This document shows positions 7,706 through 17,267 of a DNA stretch of 64,000 bases, piece after piece. Numbering within the stretch: position 1 is the first letter of the stretch; every line of letters begins with the position of its first letter. Source of the stretch: Granulosicoccus sp947495035 (GTDB lineage: Bacteria; Pseudomonadota; Gammaproteobacteria; Granulosicoccales; Granulosicoccaceae); the NCBI RefSeq assembly GCF_050589605.1, contig NZ_JBNGOO010000007.1; one strand, given 5' to 3'. The position numbers were made by a program, and so were the translations under genes. The notes beneath the pieces were generated by a model. It was not told where the DNA came from and did no database searches. It saw nothing but the letters and a program-made list of their open reading frames with translations.

Positions 7706-10700
7706 ATGAAGTCGACAGAAGACACTACGATTCATACCAATTCGAAGCTGTCCCGCAAAGGATTTTCACGCCCAGGATTCGGTTTGAAGATTCTGCTTTG
7801 GTTTGCAGTTGTATTGTTCACTCTGCACATGCCTGCGCAGGTCATGGCAGCGGATCCCGATGGGGACGGTATAGACAGCAGCCGCGATCTGGATGACGAT
7901 GACGACGGCATTCTGGATGAAGACGAGATCGCCTGTACAGCCTTCGGCAACCTGGACTGGGTTTACGATTCTCTGTTGGGCGCATTGCTGGGCAGCGCCA
8001 GCATTGAGGCATCCATTGGCAGTTCGATCACGGCTGCCGCCGACATTTCCTTCGGACCAGGATTTCAGGAGCTGAGCAGTCTGACCGAATATCTGCTTCT
8101 CGGGGGCGGTTCAAGCACCTTGGTCAGCGCGAAAGCCAACGACGAATACGTTGAAGTCGGTATCAACGTCAACACCCCCACTTATCTGTTGGGAAGCGGC
8201 ACCAACCTCATTTCGTCCTTGCTCGGCAGTGTCGTCGCGGCCGACTACGAGATTGCAGCAGAAATCTCCGCTGATGGATTCACCTCTTCCACCCTGCTGT
8301 TCGATGATGGTTACCTTGCGGGTTCCATCGATCTGAATCTGGGGTCGAGCCAGGAACGATCATTCAGCCCCTATCGTCTTGAACCCGGCATCAACTACAC
8401 CTTGAGGCTGTACCTGTTCAATGAGCAGAACAGTTTTCTGACACCCGGAGTCATGAGCTTCGGCAACCTGTTTCTCGAGCTGGGAACCAACTGCAATTCG
8501 GATAGCGACTCGGATTCGATCTTCAACAGCGATGATATCGATTCGGACAACGACGGCATTGTCGACAACAGGGAGGCGCAGACAACGGCAGCCTATACAG
8601 CACCCGCTGGAATCGATACCGATCAGGACGGCATAGACGATAGCTATGATGCTGACAACGGTGGCACGCCCCTGACACCTGTGGATACGGATGCGTCAGG
8701 TGCGCCAGATTACCTGGATACCGATAGTGACAACGATGGCGTGCCTGACTCGATCGAGGCCTTCGATGCCAATGGTGATGGTATCGCAGAGATTCTGCCT
8801 GCCGCCAATGATGCCGATGCGGACTCGGACGGATTGAACGACAACTATGACACCATTGCGGCTCCGGCGTCCGGAAACGCAACCGGTGCCAATACGCTGT
8901 TTCCCAACCGCGACGGTCTGGATGCGCTGGATTGGCGTGACACCGATGACGATAATGATGCGACGCTGACCCTGGCCGAGGATGCCAACAACAATGGCAG
9001 CCCGATCGACGACGATTCCGACAACGACGGCAAACCGGACTACCTGGAATCATCCAGCACCGATGTCGATAGTGATGGCAGCGTGGATCAGAACGATGGC
9101 GATGACACCGACGTCTGCGTTCCCTCCACCTTCGCCACGGGTTGCACCACCGACACGGACGACGACGGTACACCCGATAGCGTCGAGACTGAAACCGCCG
9201 ACAGTGATAACGATGGCACCGCCGACTATCTGGAATCCTCCACGGCGGACGCAGACGGCGACGGTACGAACGATCAGAGCGATGCCAACGACAGTGATGC
9301 CTGCCTGCCTTCGCAGTTCGGCACCGGTTGCACCACCGACACGGATAGCGACGGTACACCTGACAGTGTCGAGACCGAGAACGCCGACAGTGATGGCGAC
9401 GGCACGGCCGACTACCTGGAGTCCTCGTCAGAAGACGCGGACGGCGACGGTACGAGCGATCAGAACGATGCCAATGACGGCAACGCCTGCCTGCCCTCGC
9501 AGTTCGGTACCGGCTGCACCACCGATACCGATAGTGATGGTACACCCGACAGCGTCGAGACCGAAACCGCCGACAGCGACAATGACGGCACCGCCGATTA
9601 TCTGGAGTCTTCCGACGATGATGCAGACGGTGATGGCACAGTTGACCAGAACGATGGTGACGACAGCAATGTCTGTCTGCCCTCACCCTTCGGTACAGGT
9701 TGCACCACCGATACGGATAGCGACGGAACACCCGATAGCGTCGAGACTGAAAACGCTGACAGTGACAACGATGGCACCGCCGACTACTTGGAGTCTTCCA
9801 GCGCTGATGCAGACGGCGACGGTACCAGCGATCAGAACGATGCCAACGACAGTGATGCCTGCCTGCCCTCACAATTCGGCACCGGCTGCGCTACCGACAC
9901 CGATAGCGACGGTACACCCGATAGCGTCGAGACCGAAAACGCCGACAGTGACAATGACGGCACTGCCGACTACCTGGAGTCCTCGTCAGAAGATGCTGAC
10001 GGCGACGGAACGAGCAATCAAAACGATGCCAACGACAGTGATGCCTGCCTGCCTTCGCAGTTCGGCACCGGTTGCACCACCGATACTGATAATGACGGCA
10101 CACCCGATAGCGTCGAGACCGAAACTACTGATAGCGACAGTGACGGCACCGCCGACTACCTGGAGTCCTCCACCGCAGATGCTGACGGCGACGGAACGAG
10201 CGATCAAAACGATGCCAATGACAGTGATGCCTGCCTGCCTTCGCAGTTCGGTACCGGCTGCACCACAGACAGCGATGCTGATGGCATCCCGGACAGTGTC
10301 GAAGGCGAACTGACCAACAGCGATGGTGATGCCCTGGCCGATTACCTGGACAGCGACAGTGACGGCGATGGCATTACCGACCTGGCCGAGACCCAGGGTT
10401 CAGCAGGTATTCTGGACAGCGATGCCGACTCCGTACCCGATCATCTGGATATCGATGCCGACAATGATGGCATCACCGATAGCGTCGAAGGGCAGAGTAT
10501 CGCGAACTTCACGACACCGCTCGACAGTGATACCGACAATGACGGTCTGGATGATGCCTTCGATACCGACAACGGAGGCACCGAACCGGCGCTTCCGAAC
10601 TCGGACAATACCGACCAACCGGACTATCTGGATACCGACAGCGATAATGACGGTGTACCCGATGCCGTGGAAGCCCATGACGCCAACGGCGACGGGGTGG

Positions 10701-13700
10701 CCGATACACTGCCGGCAGCCAACAATGCCGATGCGGACAATGATGGCCTGAATGACAACTACGACACCGTCGTGGCTCCGGCCAACGGCAATGCCTTTGG
10801 CAGCAATGCCGCCCTGCCGGACCGGGATGCCCAGGGCGACGGAGACTGGCGTGACAATGACGATGACAACGACGGCACCCTGACCGCCGCCGAAGATGGC
10901 AACGGTAACGGTAATCCGCTGGACGATGATGCCGATGCCGATGGCAAGCCGGATTACATCGAGTCCTCCATTGCCGATACCGATGGTGATGGTACGGTGG
11001 ATCAGAATGATGGCAATGACACGGATACCTGTCTGCCGTCCCAGTTCGGTAACGGTTGCAGCACCGACACCGATGGCGATGGCACACCCGATAGCATCGA
11101 GACCGAAACGGCTGACACGGACAACGACGGCACGCCGGACTATCAGGAGTCTGCCAGCGCCGATGCCGACAACGATGGCGTCACGGATCAGAACGATGCG
11201 GCCAACAACGACGTCTGCATTCCCTCGACCTTCGCCACCGGCTGCACCACCGATACCGACAGTGACGGCACGCCCGACAGTGTCGAGACCGAAACCGCTG
11301 ACACGGACAATGACGGTACGCCGGATTACCAGGAATCTCTGCTGACCGATAACGATATCGATGGCGCCCCGGATCAGATCGATCCCGATGATGCCAATGC
11401 CTGTGTACCCAGTACTTTTGGTGCCGGCTGCACGGAGGATAGCGATAACGACGGTCTACCCGATCACCTGGAAACTGTCGGTGCCGACAGCGACAACGAC
11501 GGTAAACCCGACTATCTGGAATCCTCCACGGCGGATGCAGACGGCGACGGTACGAACGATCAGAACGATGCCAACGACAGTGATGCCTGCCTGCCCTCAC
11601 AGTTCGGCTCCGGTTGCACCACCGACACGGATAGCGACGGCACACCTGACAGTGTCGAGACCGAGAACGCCGACAGTGATGGCGACGGCACGGCTGACTA
11701 CCTGGAGTCTTCCAGCGCCGATGCAGACGGTGATGGCATTCCTGATCAGAACGATGCCAATGACAGCAATGCCTGCCTGCCCTCGCAGTTCGGTACCGGC
11801 TGCACCACCGATACCGATAGTGACGGTACACCGGACAGCGTAGAGACTGAAACTGCAGACAGCGACAATGATGGCACCGCCGATTATCTGGAGTCTTCCG
11901 ACGATGATGCAGACGGTGATGGCACAGTTGACCAGAACGATGGTGACGACAGCAATGTCTGTCTGCCCTCACAATTCGGTACAGGTTGCACCACCGACAC
12001 GGATAACGACGGTACACCTGACAGTGTCGAGACCGAGAACGCCGACAGTGACAACGATGGCACGGCTGACTACCTGGAGTCTTCCAGCGCCGATGCAGAC
12101 GGTGATGGCATTCCTGATCAAAACGATGCTAACGACAGCAATGCCTGCCTGCCCTCGCAGTTCGGTACCGGTTGCACCAACGACACCGATAGCGACGGTA
12201 CACCCGACAGCGTCGAGACTGAAACCGCCGACAGCGACAATGATGGCACCGCCGATTATCTGGAGTCCGATACCGCTGATGCAGACGGTGATGGCACAGT
12301 CGATCAGAACGATGCCGACGACAGCGATGCCTGCGTCCCTTCCACCTTCGGCACGGGTTGCACGACCGATACGGACAATGACGGCACGCCCGATAGTGTC
12401 GAGACTGAAAATGCCGACGGTGATGGCGACGGCACGGCCGACTACCTGGAGTCCTCCACCGAAGATGCTGACGGTGATGGCACGGCCGATCAGAACGATG
12501 CCAATGACAGCAATGCCTGCCTGCCTTCGCAGTTCGGTACCGGCTGCACCACAGACAGTGATGCTGATGGCATCCCGGACAGTGTCGAAGGCGAGCTGAG
12601 CAACAGCGATGGTGATGCCCTGGCCGATTATCTGGACAGCGACAGTGACGGCGATGGTATCCGCGATATTGTCGAAGCCAATGGTTCCGGCGGCATACTG
12701 GACAGCGACGGCGACTTCATACCTGACCATCTGGATATCGACAGCGACAACGATGGCATCACCGACCTGCTTGAAGCACAGAGCGATGTCGCCCTTGTTC
12801 TGCCGTTGAACAGTGATACGGACAATGACGGACTCGATGACGCCTACGACACTGACAACGGTGGCACGGAACCGGCGCTTCCGAACTCGGACAATGCCGA
12901 CCAACCGGACTATCTGGATACCGACAGCGATAATGACGGTGTACCCGATGCCGTGGAAGCCCATGACGCCAACGGCGACGGGGTGGCCGATACACTGCCG
13001 GCAGCCAACAATGCCGACGCGGACAATGATGGCCTGAATGACAACTACGACACCGTCGTGGCTCCGGCCAACGGCAATGCCTTTGGCAGCAATGCCGCCC
13101 TGCCGGACCGGGATGCCCAGGGCGACGGAGACTGGCGTGACAATGACGATGACAACGACGGCACCCTGACCGCCGCCGAAGATGGCAACGGTAACGGTAA
13201 TCCGCTGGACGATGATGCCGATGCCGATGGCAAGCCCGATTACATCGAGTCCTCCCTTGTCGATACCGATGGCGATGGCACTGTTGATCAGGCAGACGCG
13301 GATGACAGCAATGCCTGTGCACCTTCAACATTCGGTAACGGCTGCAATACCGACACCGATGGCGATGGCACGCCCGATAGCATCGAGACCGAAACCGCAG
13401 ACACCGACAACGATGGCACACCGGACTATCAGGAGTCTGCCAGCGCCGATGCCGACAACGATGGCGTCACGGATCAGAACGATGCGGCCAACAACGACGT
13501 CTGCGCACCCTCGACCTTCGCCACCGGCTGCACCACCGATACCGACAGTGACGGCACGCCCGACAGTGCAGAAACCGATTCAGCCGACAGCGACAAAGAT
13601 GGTACAGCAGACTACCTGGAGTCCGACACTGCCGATGCAGACGGTGATGGCACTGTCGACCAGAGAGATGCTGATGACAGTGATGCCTGCACACCGTCAA

Positions 13701-16700
13701 CATTCGGCACAGGCTGTACAGTCGATACCAATGCCAATGGCATTCCTGACAGCGTTGAAGGTGAGTCGACGGATACGGATGGTGATGGCACCCTCGACTA
13801 TCTGGACAGCGACAGTGACGGCGATGGTATTCCAGATGTGGTCGAAACCAATGGATCGGTCGGCAATCTGGACAGCGACGGCGACTCCATACCCGACCAT
13901 CTGGATATCGACAGCGACAATGATGGCATCACCGATCTGATTGAAGCCCAGAGCGATGTCGCCTTTGTTTTGCCACTGAACCGTGATACGGACAATGACG
14001 GACTCGATGACGCCTATGACACTGACAACGGTGGCACGGAACCGACCTTACCCAATACCGACAATGCCGACCAACCGGACTATCTGGATACCGACAGCGA
14101 TAATGACGGTGTACCCGATGCCGTGGAAGCCCATGACGCCAACGGCGACGGGGTGGCCGATACACTGCCGGCAGCCAACAATGCCGACGCGGACAATGAT
14201 GGCCTGAATGACAACTACGACACCGTCGTGGCTCCGGCCACCGGCAATGCCTTCGGTAGCAATGCCGCCTTGCCGGACCGGGATTCTCGCGATGGCGCTG
14301 ACTGGCGTGATGATGATGATGATGGCGATGGCGACCCGACAGCGGCGGAAGATGCCAACAGCAACGGCATCCTGCTGGACGACGACTTCGACACGGATGG
14401 CAAGCCGGATTACGTAGAGTCATCCTCGGCTGACGCCGACGGTGACGGGCTCACTGATCAGAACGATGTCGACGACAATGATCCTTGCACCCCTTCCTCT
14501 TTCGGGATGGGATGCACGATCGACTCGGACAACGATGGCACACCCGACGTGGATGAATCATTCGACGCCGACTCTGACCTGGACGGCATCCCCGACTACC
14601 TGGAGTCTTCAACCGAGGATGAGGATGGCGATGGAGTTGTCGACGAGCTCGACCCGCAAGAACAATCAGCCTGCGACTTCGGTGATTCACAAGACGGATG
14701 CACGCTGGACTCGGACGGCGATGGTATTCCTGATGTACTGGAATCCGACTCCGATACGGACGGCGATGGCATCGCGGATTATCTGGACGATGATACCGAC
14801 AACGATACGATTCCTGATGCCATTGAAGGTGCCATCGACACCGACGGGGATGGCTTTGCCAACTACAAGGACCTTGATTCGGACGGTGACGGCATCTCCG
14901 ACAGAGCTGAAGCCGGTGCGAACCCGGCCACTCCTGCCGACAAGGACAGGGATGGTCTGGCCAACTACATCGATCTGGATAGTGACAATGACGGCCTTAC
15001 CGATGAAACGGAATCTCTGGGTTCCACGCCGCTGGCAGACAGCTTCGATGATGCAGGTAACGAGGGATCACCCATGATCAATCGTCTGACTACCAGAGCC
15101 GTGACGGATTCACCCATTGATTTTGATGATGACATCGTTCCCGACTATCTGGATCTGGACAGCGACAACGACAGTCTCAGCGACCTGGTGGAATCTCAGG
15201 GTACAACTGCGGACGCTAACGGCGATGGCATGGTGGATGATTTCATCGACAGTGACGGCGATGGCCTGGACGATGTCATCAAGCGATTTCCGGTAACAGC
15301 GTCAGACAATGACCGCGATGGCATGCCCGATTATCTCGACCTGGATTCCGATGGCGATGGCACGCTGGATCTGGTCGAGGCCGGTGGCACCGATGAGAAC
15401 GGGGATGGAATCGTTGACGCCATGGCTGATAGTGATCGAGATGGCATACCCGACCTGGTCGATGTTGATTCCACCGGCGGTCATGATGCCGATGGAGACG
15501 GTATCGATGACAGTGCCGATATCGATTTCGTTACCGGTGCACTGGACTTCGACGGCGATGGCATCATCGATCAACGCGATCCGGACGTGGATGGTGACGG
15601 TTTTGCCGATTCCTTCAGCGATCGGGCCGTCTCACAGTTGCCTGATACCGACGGTGATGGAATTCCCGACTTTCAGGAGGCCAACCCCACCGGGTTCGCG
15701 CGAACCGGCATCGAGGGTAGTGGCTGCTCGATAACGACGCGCTCCTCGGCGAAGGATCCGGTATTCCTGATTCTGATCATCGCTGCCCTGATGTATCGGT
15801 GTCGTCGACGCATGGCCCTGCCCATACTGGCATTGTCCGTGAGCGCTGGGCTGGCCACCCTTGATTCCGCTCTGCATCCGGCCCTTGCCCAGAGTGGCGA
15901 GCTCGATGATCCGATCGTATCCGACTCGCCAGACACGACCACGGTCGATGACACAACGCCCTCAACCAGCGAGAAACAGCGCAAAGTTCAGGCGATCAAC
16001 ACCGGCTCCAATGCCGATACCGATACCGATGCCGATGCCGATGCCGATGCCGATGCCGATGCCGATGCCGATGCCGATGCCGATGCCAGTGATGGTGATG
16101 GTGATGGTGATGGTGATGGTGATGGTGCCGACATTGACGGCGATGCTGCTGGCGAAGCGGCGGCCGAGCACCCCTTCCGTCGTCGATTTCATGCCGGCGT
16201 CGGTTTCGGTTTCAGTCAGCTGGAACCGGATACCCGTGATCTGCTCGACAACGATACCAATGACACCTCCGATATCGGAGTACAACTGTTCGTCGGGGCT
16301 GATCTGAGCAAATGGCTTTCCCTGGAAATGCATTTCAGCAATCTGGGGGCAGCCGGTTTCGACAATGGCGCGAAGATCGATTATCGAGTATTCGGTGCCA
16401 GTGCTCTGGTGCATGTCGGCAAGAGCCGTCAGCGACCCGATCGTCGAGGGTTGACAGCCTATGGCCGGCTCGGCTTCGGCGTACTGAAAAACAGCTCGAG
16501 CGGCGATATCGATTACAGACAGATGGAATCCAACCATATCCTCTACGGCGCAGGCCTGGAGTATTCAGTCAAACACCAACTTGCCATACGACTGGAGGCC
16601 GTCGGTTTCGATGCGGATGCGCACGCTGTTCAACTCAGCCTGTTGAGACGTTTTGGCAAACAACCCGATCAAGGAACCGCTGCGGTAGTGCAACAGACCA

Positions 16701-17176
16701 ATGCCGAGGAACCGGTACTGGCGAAAGCTGCAGAGACAGTAGCAGACGCAACCGCCAACGACGAAGTCCGTGACCTCGAGATGGCCTGTCTGGACAAGGG
16801 CATGACATACCATGAAGACAGGGGCGTCTGTGAGCAACCGGTAGAAACCCTGCATGGCGTCACGTTCCACTCGGGCTCGGCGTCGTTGCGTCAGACATCA
16901 CGCTATATCCTGGACAAGGTGGCCTTGCAGATGAAAGAGAATCCGAGCAGACGGTACGTCATATCGGCACACACGGACAGTCAGGGCGCTGCCGCGTTCA
17001 ATCTGCAGCTATCCAAACAACGTGCAGAAGCCGTCGCTGACTATCTGGTTGCCGCTGGCGTGAAAGGTTCGCGATTGAAAACCGTGGCACTTGGAGAAAG
17101 TCAGCCCGTGACCTCGAACGCAACGAAGGAAGGTCGTGCCATCAATCGGCGAGTCGAACTCCAGATAGCACAATAG
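7706..17176 (+). CDS. Giant exported TSP3-repeat protein with C-terminal OmpA barrel and OmpA domain
   Basis: About 3156 residues. The chosen ATG gives a long signal peptide (hydrophobic LKILLWFAVVLFTLHM, cleavage near residue 48); in-frame starts at 7538 (GTG), 7631 and 7679 are alternatives, and none has a strong ribosome binding site. A roughly 190-residue globular domain follows, then about 2300 residues of thrombospondin type 3 motifs (DxDxDGxxD), which bind calcium, with regular cysteine pairs. At residue 2674 a GSGC motif precedes a hydrophobic helix and CRRR, resembling MYXO/JDVT-type C-terminal sorting signals. It is directly followed by a second signal-peptide-like segment ending PALA-Q near 2728. 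Then come Asp-Ala and Asp-Gly dipeptide tracts, an eight-strand OmpA-like barrel (about 2822-2995) and a peptidoglycan-binding OmpA domain (about 3051-3156) with HTDSQG and LSKQRAEAVADYL. Likely a surface filament plus outer-membrane anchor; the two-product idea is inference. Confidence 0.85.
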   Translation: MKSTEDTTIHTNSKLSRKGFSRPGFGLKILLWFAVVLFTLHMPAQVMAADPDGDGIDSSRDLDDDDDGILDEDEIACTAFGNLDWVYDSLLGALLGSASIEASIGSSITAAADISFGPGFQELSSLTEYLLLGGGSSTLVSAKANDEYVEVGINVNTPTYLLGSGTNLISSLLGSVVAADYEIAAEISADGFTSSTLLFDDGYLAGSIDLNLGSSQERSFSPYRLEPGINYTLRLYLFNEQNSFLTPGVMSFGNLFLELGTNCNSDSDSDSIFNSDDIDSDNDGIVDNREAQTTAAYTAPAGIDTDQDGIDDSYDADNGGTPLTPVDTDASGAPDYLDTDSDNDGVPDSIEAFDANGDGIAEILPAANDADADSDGLNDNYDTIAAPASGNATGANTLFPNRDGLDALDWRDTDDDNDATLTLAEDANNNGSPIDDDSDNDGKPDYLESSSTDVDSDGSVDQNDGDDTDVCVPSTFATGCTTDTDDDGTPDSVETETADSDNDGTADYLESSTADADGDGTNDQSDANDSDACLPSQFGTGCTTDTDSDGTPDSVETENADSDGDGTADYLESSSEDADGDGTSDQNDANDGNACLPSQFGTGCTTDTDSDGTPDSVETETADSDNDGTADYLESSDDDADGDGTVDQNDGDDSNVCLPSPFGTGCTTDTDSDGTPDSVETENADSDNDGTADYLESSSADADGDGTSDQNDANDSDACLPSQFGTGCATDTDSDGTPDSVETENADSDNDGTADYLESSSEDADGDGTSNQNDANDSDACLPSQFGTGCTTDTDNDGTPDSVETETTDSDSDGTADYLESSTADADGDGTSDQNDANDSDACLPSQFGTGCTTDSDADGIPDSVEGELTNSDGDALADYLDSDSDGDGITDLAETQGSAGILDSDADSVPDHLDIDADNDGITDSVEGQSIANFTTPLDSDTDNDGLDDAFDTDNGGTEPALPNSDNTDQPDYLDTDSDNDGVPDAVEAHDANGDGVADTLPAANNADADNDGLNDNYDTVVAPANGNAFGSNAALPDRDAQGDGDWRDNDDDNDGTLTAAEDGNGNGNPLDDDADADGKPDYIESSIADTDGDGTVDQNDGNDTDTCLPSQFGNGCSTDTDGDGTPDSIETETADTDNDGTPDYQESASADADNDGVTDQNDAANNDVCIPSTFATGCTTDTDSDGTPDSVETETADTDNDGTPDYQESLLTDNDIDGAPDQIDPDDANACVPSTFGAGCTEDSDNDGLPDHLETVGADSDNDGKPDYLESSTADADGDGTNDQNDANDSDACLPSQFGSGCTTDTDSDGTPDSVETENADSDGDGTADYLESSSADADGDGIPDQNDANDSNACLPSQFGTGCTTDTDSDGTPDSVETETADSDNDGTADYLESSDDDADGDGTVDQNDGDDSNVCLPSQFGTGCTTDTDNDGTPDSVETENADSDNDGTADYLESSSADADGDGIPDQNDANDSNACLPSQFGTGCTNDTDSDGTPDSVETETADSDNDGTADYLESDTADADGDGTVDQNDADDSDACVPSTFGTGCTTDTDNDGTPDSVETENADGDGDGTADYLESSTEDADGDGTADQNDANDSNACLPSQFGTGCTTDSDADGIPDSVEGELSNSDGDALADYLDSDSDGDGIRDIVEANGSGGILDSDGDFIPDHLDIDSDNDGITDLLEAQSDVALVLPLNSDTDNDGLDDAYDTDNGGTEPALPNSDNADQPDYLDTDSDNDGVPDAVEAHDANGDGVADTLPAANNADADNDGLNDNYDTVVAPANGNAFGSNAALPDRDAQGDGDWRDNDDDNDGTLTAAEDGNGNGNPLDDDADADGKPDYIESSLVDTDGDGTVDQADADDSNACAPSTFGNGCNTDTDGDGTPDSIETETADTDNDGTPDYQESASADADNDGVTDQNDAANNDVCAPSTFATGCTTDTDSDGTPDSAETDSADSDKDGTADYLESDTADADGDGTVDQRDADDSDACTPSTFGTGCTVDTNANGIPDSVEGESTDTDGDGTLDYLDSDSDGDGIPDVVETNGSVGNLDSDGDSIPDHLDIDSDNDGITDLIEAQSDVAFVLPLNRDTDNDGLDDAYDTDNGGTEPTLPNTDNADQPDYLDTDSDNDGVPDAVEAHDANGDGVADTLPAANNADADNDGLNDNYDTVVAPATGNAFGSNAALPDRDSRDGADWRDDDDDGDGDPTAAEDANSNGILLDDDFDTDGKPDYVESSSADADGDGLTDQNDVDDNDPCTPSSFGMGCTIDSDNDGTPDVDESFDADSDLDGIPDYLESSTEDEDGDGVVDELDPQEQSACDFGDSQDGCTLDSDGDGIPDVLESDSDTDGDGIADYLDDDTDNDTIPDAIEGAIDTDGDGFANYKDLDSDGDGISDRAEAGANPATPADKDRDGLANYIDLDSDNDGLTDETESLGSTPLADSFDDAGNEGSPMINRLTTRAVTDSPIDFDDDIVPDYLDLDSDNDSLSDLVESQGTTADANGDGMVDDFIDSDGDGLDDVIKRFPVTASDNDRDGMPDYLDLDSDGDGTLDLVEAGGTDENGDGIVDAMADSDRDGIPDLVDVDSTGGHDADGDGIDDSADIDFVTGALDFDGDGIIDQRDPDVDGDGFADSFSDRAVSQLPDTDGDGIPDFQEANPTGFARTGIEGSGCSITTRSSAKDPVFLILIIAALMYRCRRRMALPILALSVSAGLATLDSALHPALAQSGELDDPIVSDSPDTTTVDDTTPSTSEKQRKVQAINTGSNADTDTDADADADADADADADADADASDGDGDGDGDGDGADIDGDAAGEAAAEHPFRRRFHAGVGFGFSQLEPDTRDLLDNDTNDTSDIGVQLFVGADLSKWLSLEMHFSNLGAAGFDNGAKIDYRVFGASALVHVGKSRQRPDRRGLTAYGRLGFGVLKNSSSGDIDYRQMESNHILYGAGLEYSVKHQLAIRLEAVGFDADAHAVQLSLLRRFGKQPDQGTAAVVQQTNAEEPVLAKAAETVADATANDEVRDLEMACLDKGMTYHEDRGVCEQPVETLHGVTFHSGSASLRQTSRYILDKVALQMKENPSRRYVISAHTDSQGAAAFNLQLSKQRAEAVADYLVAAGVKGSRLKTVALGESQPVTSNATKEGRAINRRVELQIAQ
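9113..10261 (+). repeat. TSP3 array 1: seven copies of a 186-bp unit
   Basis: Cysteine-pair motifs of the type ACLPSQFGTGC start at 9113, 9299, 9485, 9671, 9857, 10043 and 10229, each exactly 186 bp (62 residues) apart. Each unit holds the Cys pair followed by four or five Asp-rich calcium motifs and a DYLES element. Copies are very similar at nucleotide level, with many differences at third positions. Confidence 0.92.
10262..11026 (+). repeat. TSP3 interlude block 1
   Basis: Non-array TSP3 block between Cys-pair arrays. The last Cys pair of array 1 (10229) and the first of array 2 (11027) are 798 bp apart. It contains the SVEGEL, DAVEAHDANGDGVADTLP and GDWRDNDDDNDGTLTAAEDGN elements that recur at the same offsets in the two later interludes. 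Confidence 0.88.
11027..12547 (+). repeat. TSP3 array 2: nine copies of the 186-bp unit
   Basis: Cys-pair motifs begin at 11027, 11213, 11399, 11585, 11771, 11957, 12143, 12329 and 12515, again exactly 186 bp apart with no insertions or deletions. Units from 11585 to 12515 are closest to those of array 1, while the first three are more diverged, suggesting internal duplication or gene conversion. Confidence 0.92.
12548..13312 (+). repeat. TSP3 interlude block 2
   Basis: Second copy of the interlude, again 798 bp from last Cys pair to first Cys pair. Its second half (about 12890-13250) is almost identical in nucleotides to 10605-10965, an offset of 2286 bp, which equals eight array units plus one interlude step. 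This points to recent duplication or conversion. Confidence 0.88.
13313..13717 (+). repeat. TSP3 array 3: three copies of the 186-bp unit
   Basis: Cys-pair motifs at 13313, 13499 and 13685 keep the 186-bp period. The first two resemble the opening units of array 2 (the DYQESASADADNDGVTDQ type), so array 3 looks like a shortened copy of array 2. Confidence 0.9.
13718..14482 (+). repeat. TSP3 interlude block 3
   Basis: Third interlude, also 798 bp between flanking Cys pairs (13685 and 14483). It matches block 2 at an offset of 1170 bp, which equals two array units plus one interlude step. Its 3' half is more diverged (DWRDDDDDGDGDPTAAEDANSNG). Confidence 0.88.
14483..14701 (+). repeat. TSP3 array 4: two diverged copies of the 186-bp unit
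   Basis: Two Cys-pair motifs at 14483 and 14669, 186 bp apart, of diverged sequence (PCTPSSFGMGC and ACDFGDSQDGC). After this the TSP3 motifs continue without Cys pairs to about 15690. Confidence 0.82.
16031..16126 (+). repeat. Two adjacent hexanucleotide microsatellites
   Basis: GCCGAT is repeated about 9.5 times at 16031-16087, encoding an Asp-Ala run. After one AGT codon, GATGGT is repeated six times at 16091-16126, encoding Asp-Gly. Both are multiples of three, so slippage changes the linker length before the OmpA barrel without breaking the frame. Confidence 0.95.
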
Positions 17177-17267
17177 CCAATCGAATCAGGTCGGCTGTCT
17201 TGAATGCAAGGCCACCAGCGCCAACATTAAACGGATCATCCGTCGAACGCCACAGGAGCCCTCCTTC

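Noticed and set aside
8523..9872. A 449-codon open frame on the minus strand inside the giant gene, and similar long frames in other phases (for example 8982-10313 and 11181-12017).
   Set aside because: They follow from the Asp-codon-rich 186-bp repeat, which suppresses stops in several phases. The products are Arg/His- or Met/Thr/Pro-rich with no domain or start signal.
9113..14701. Regularly spaced repeats considered as a CRISPR-like array.
   Set aside because: The repeat is 186 bp, continuously coding, and encodes calcium-binding protein motifs.
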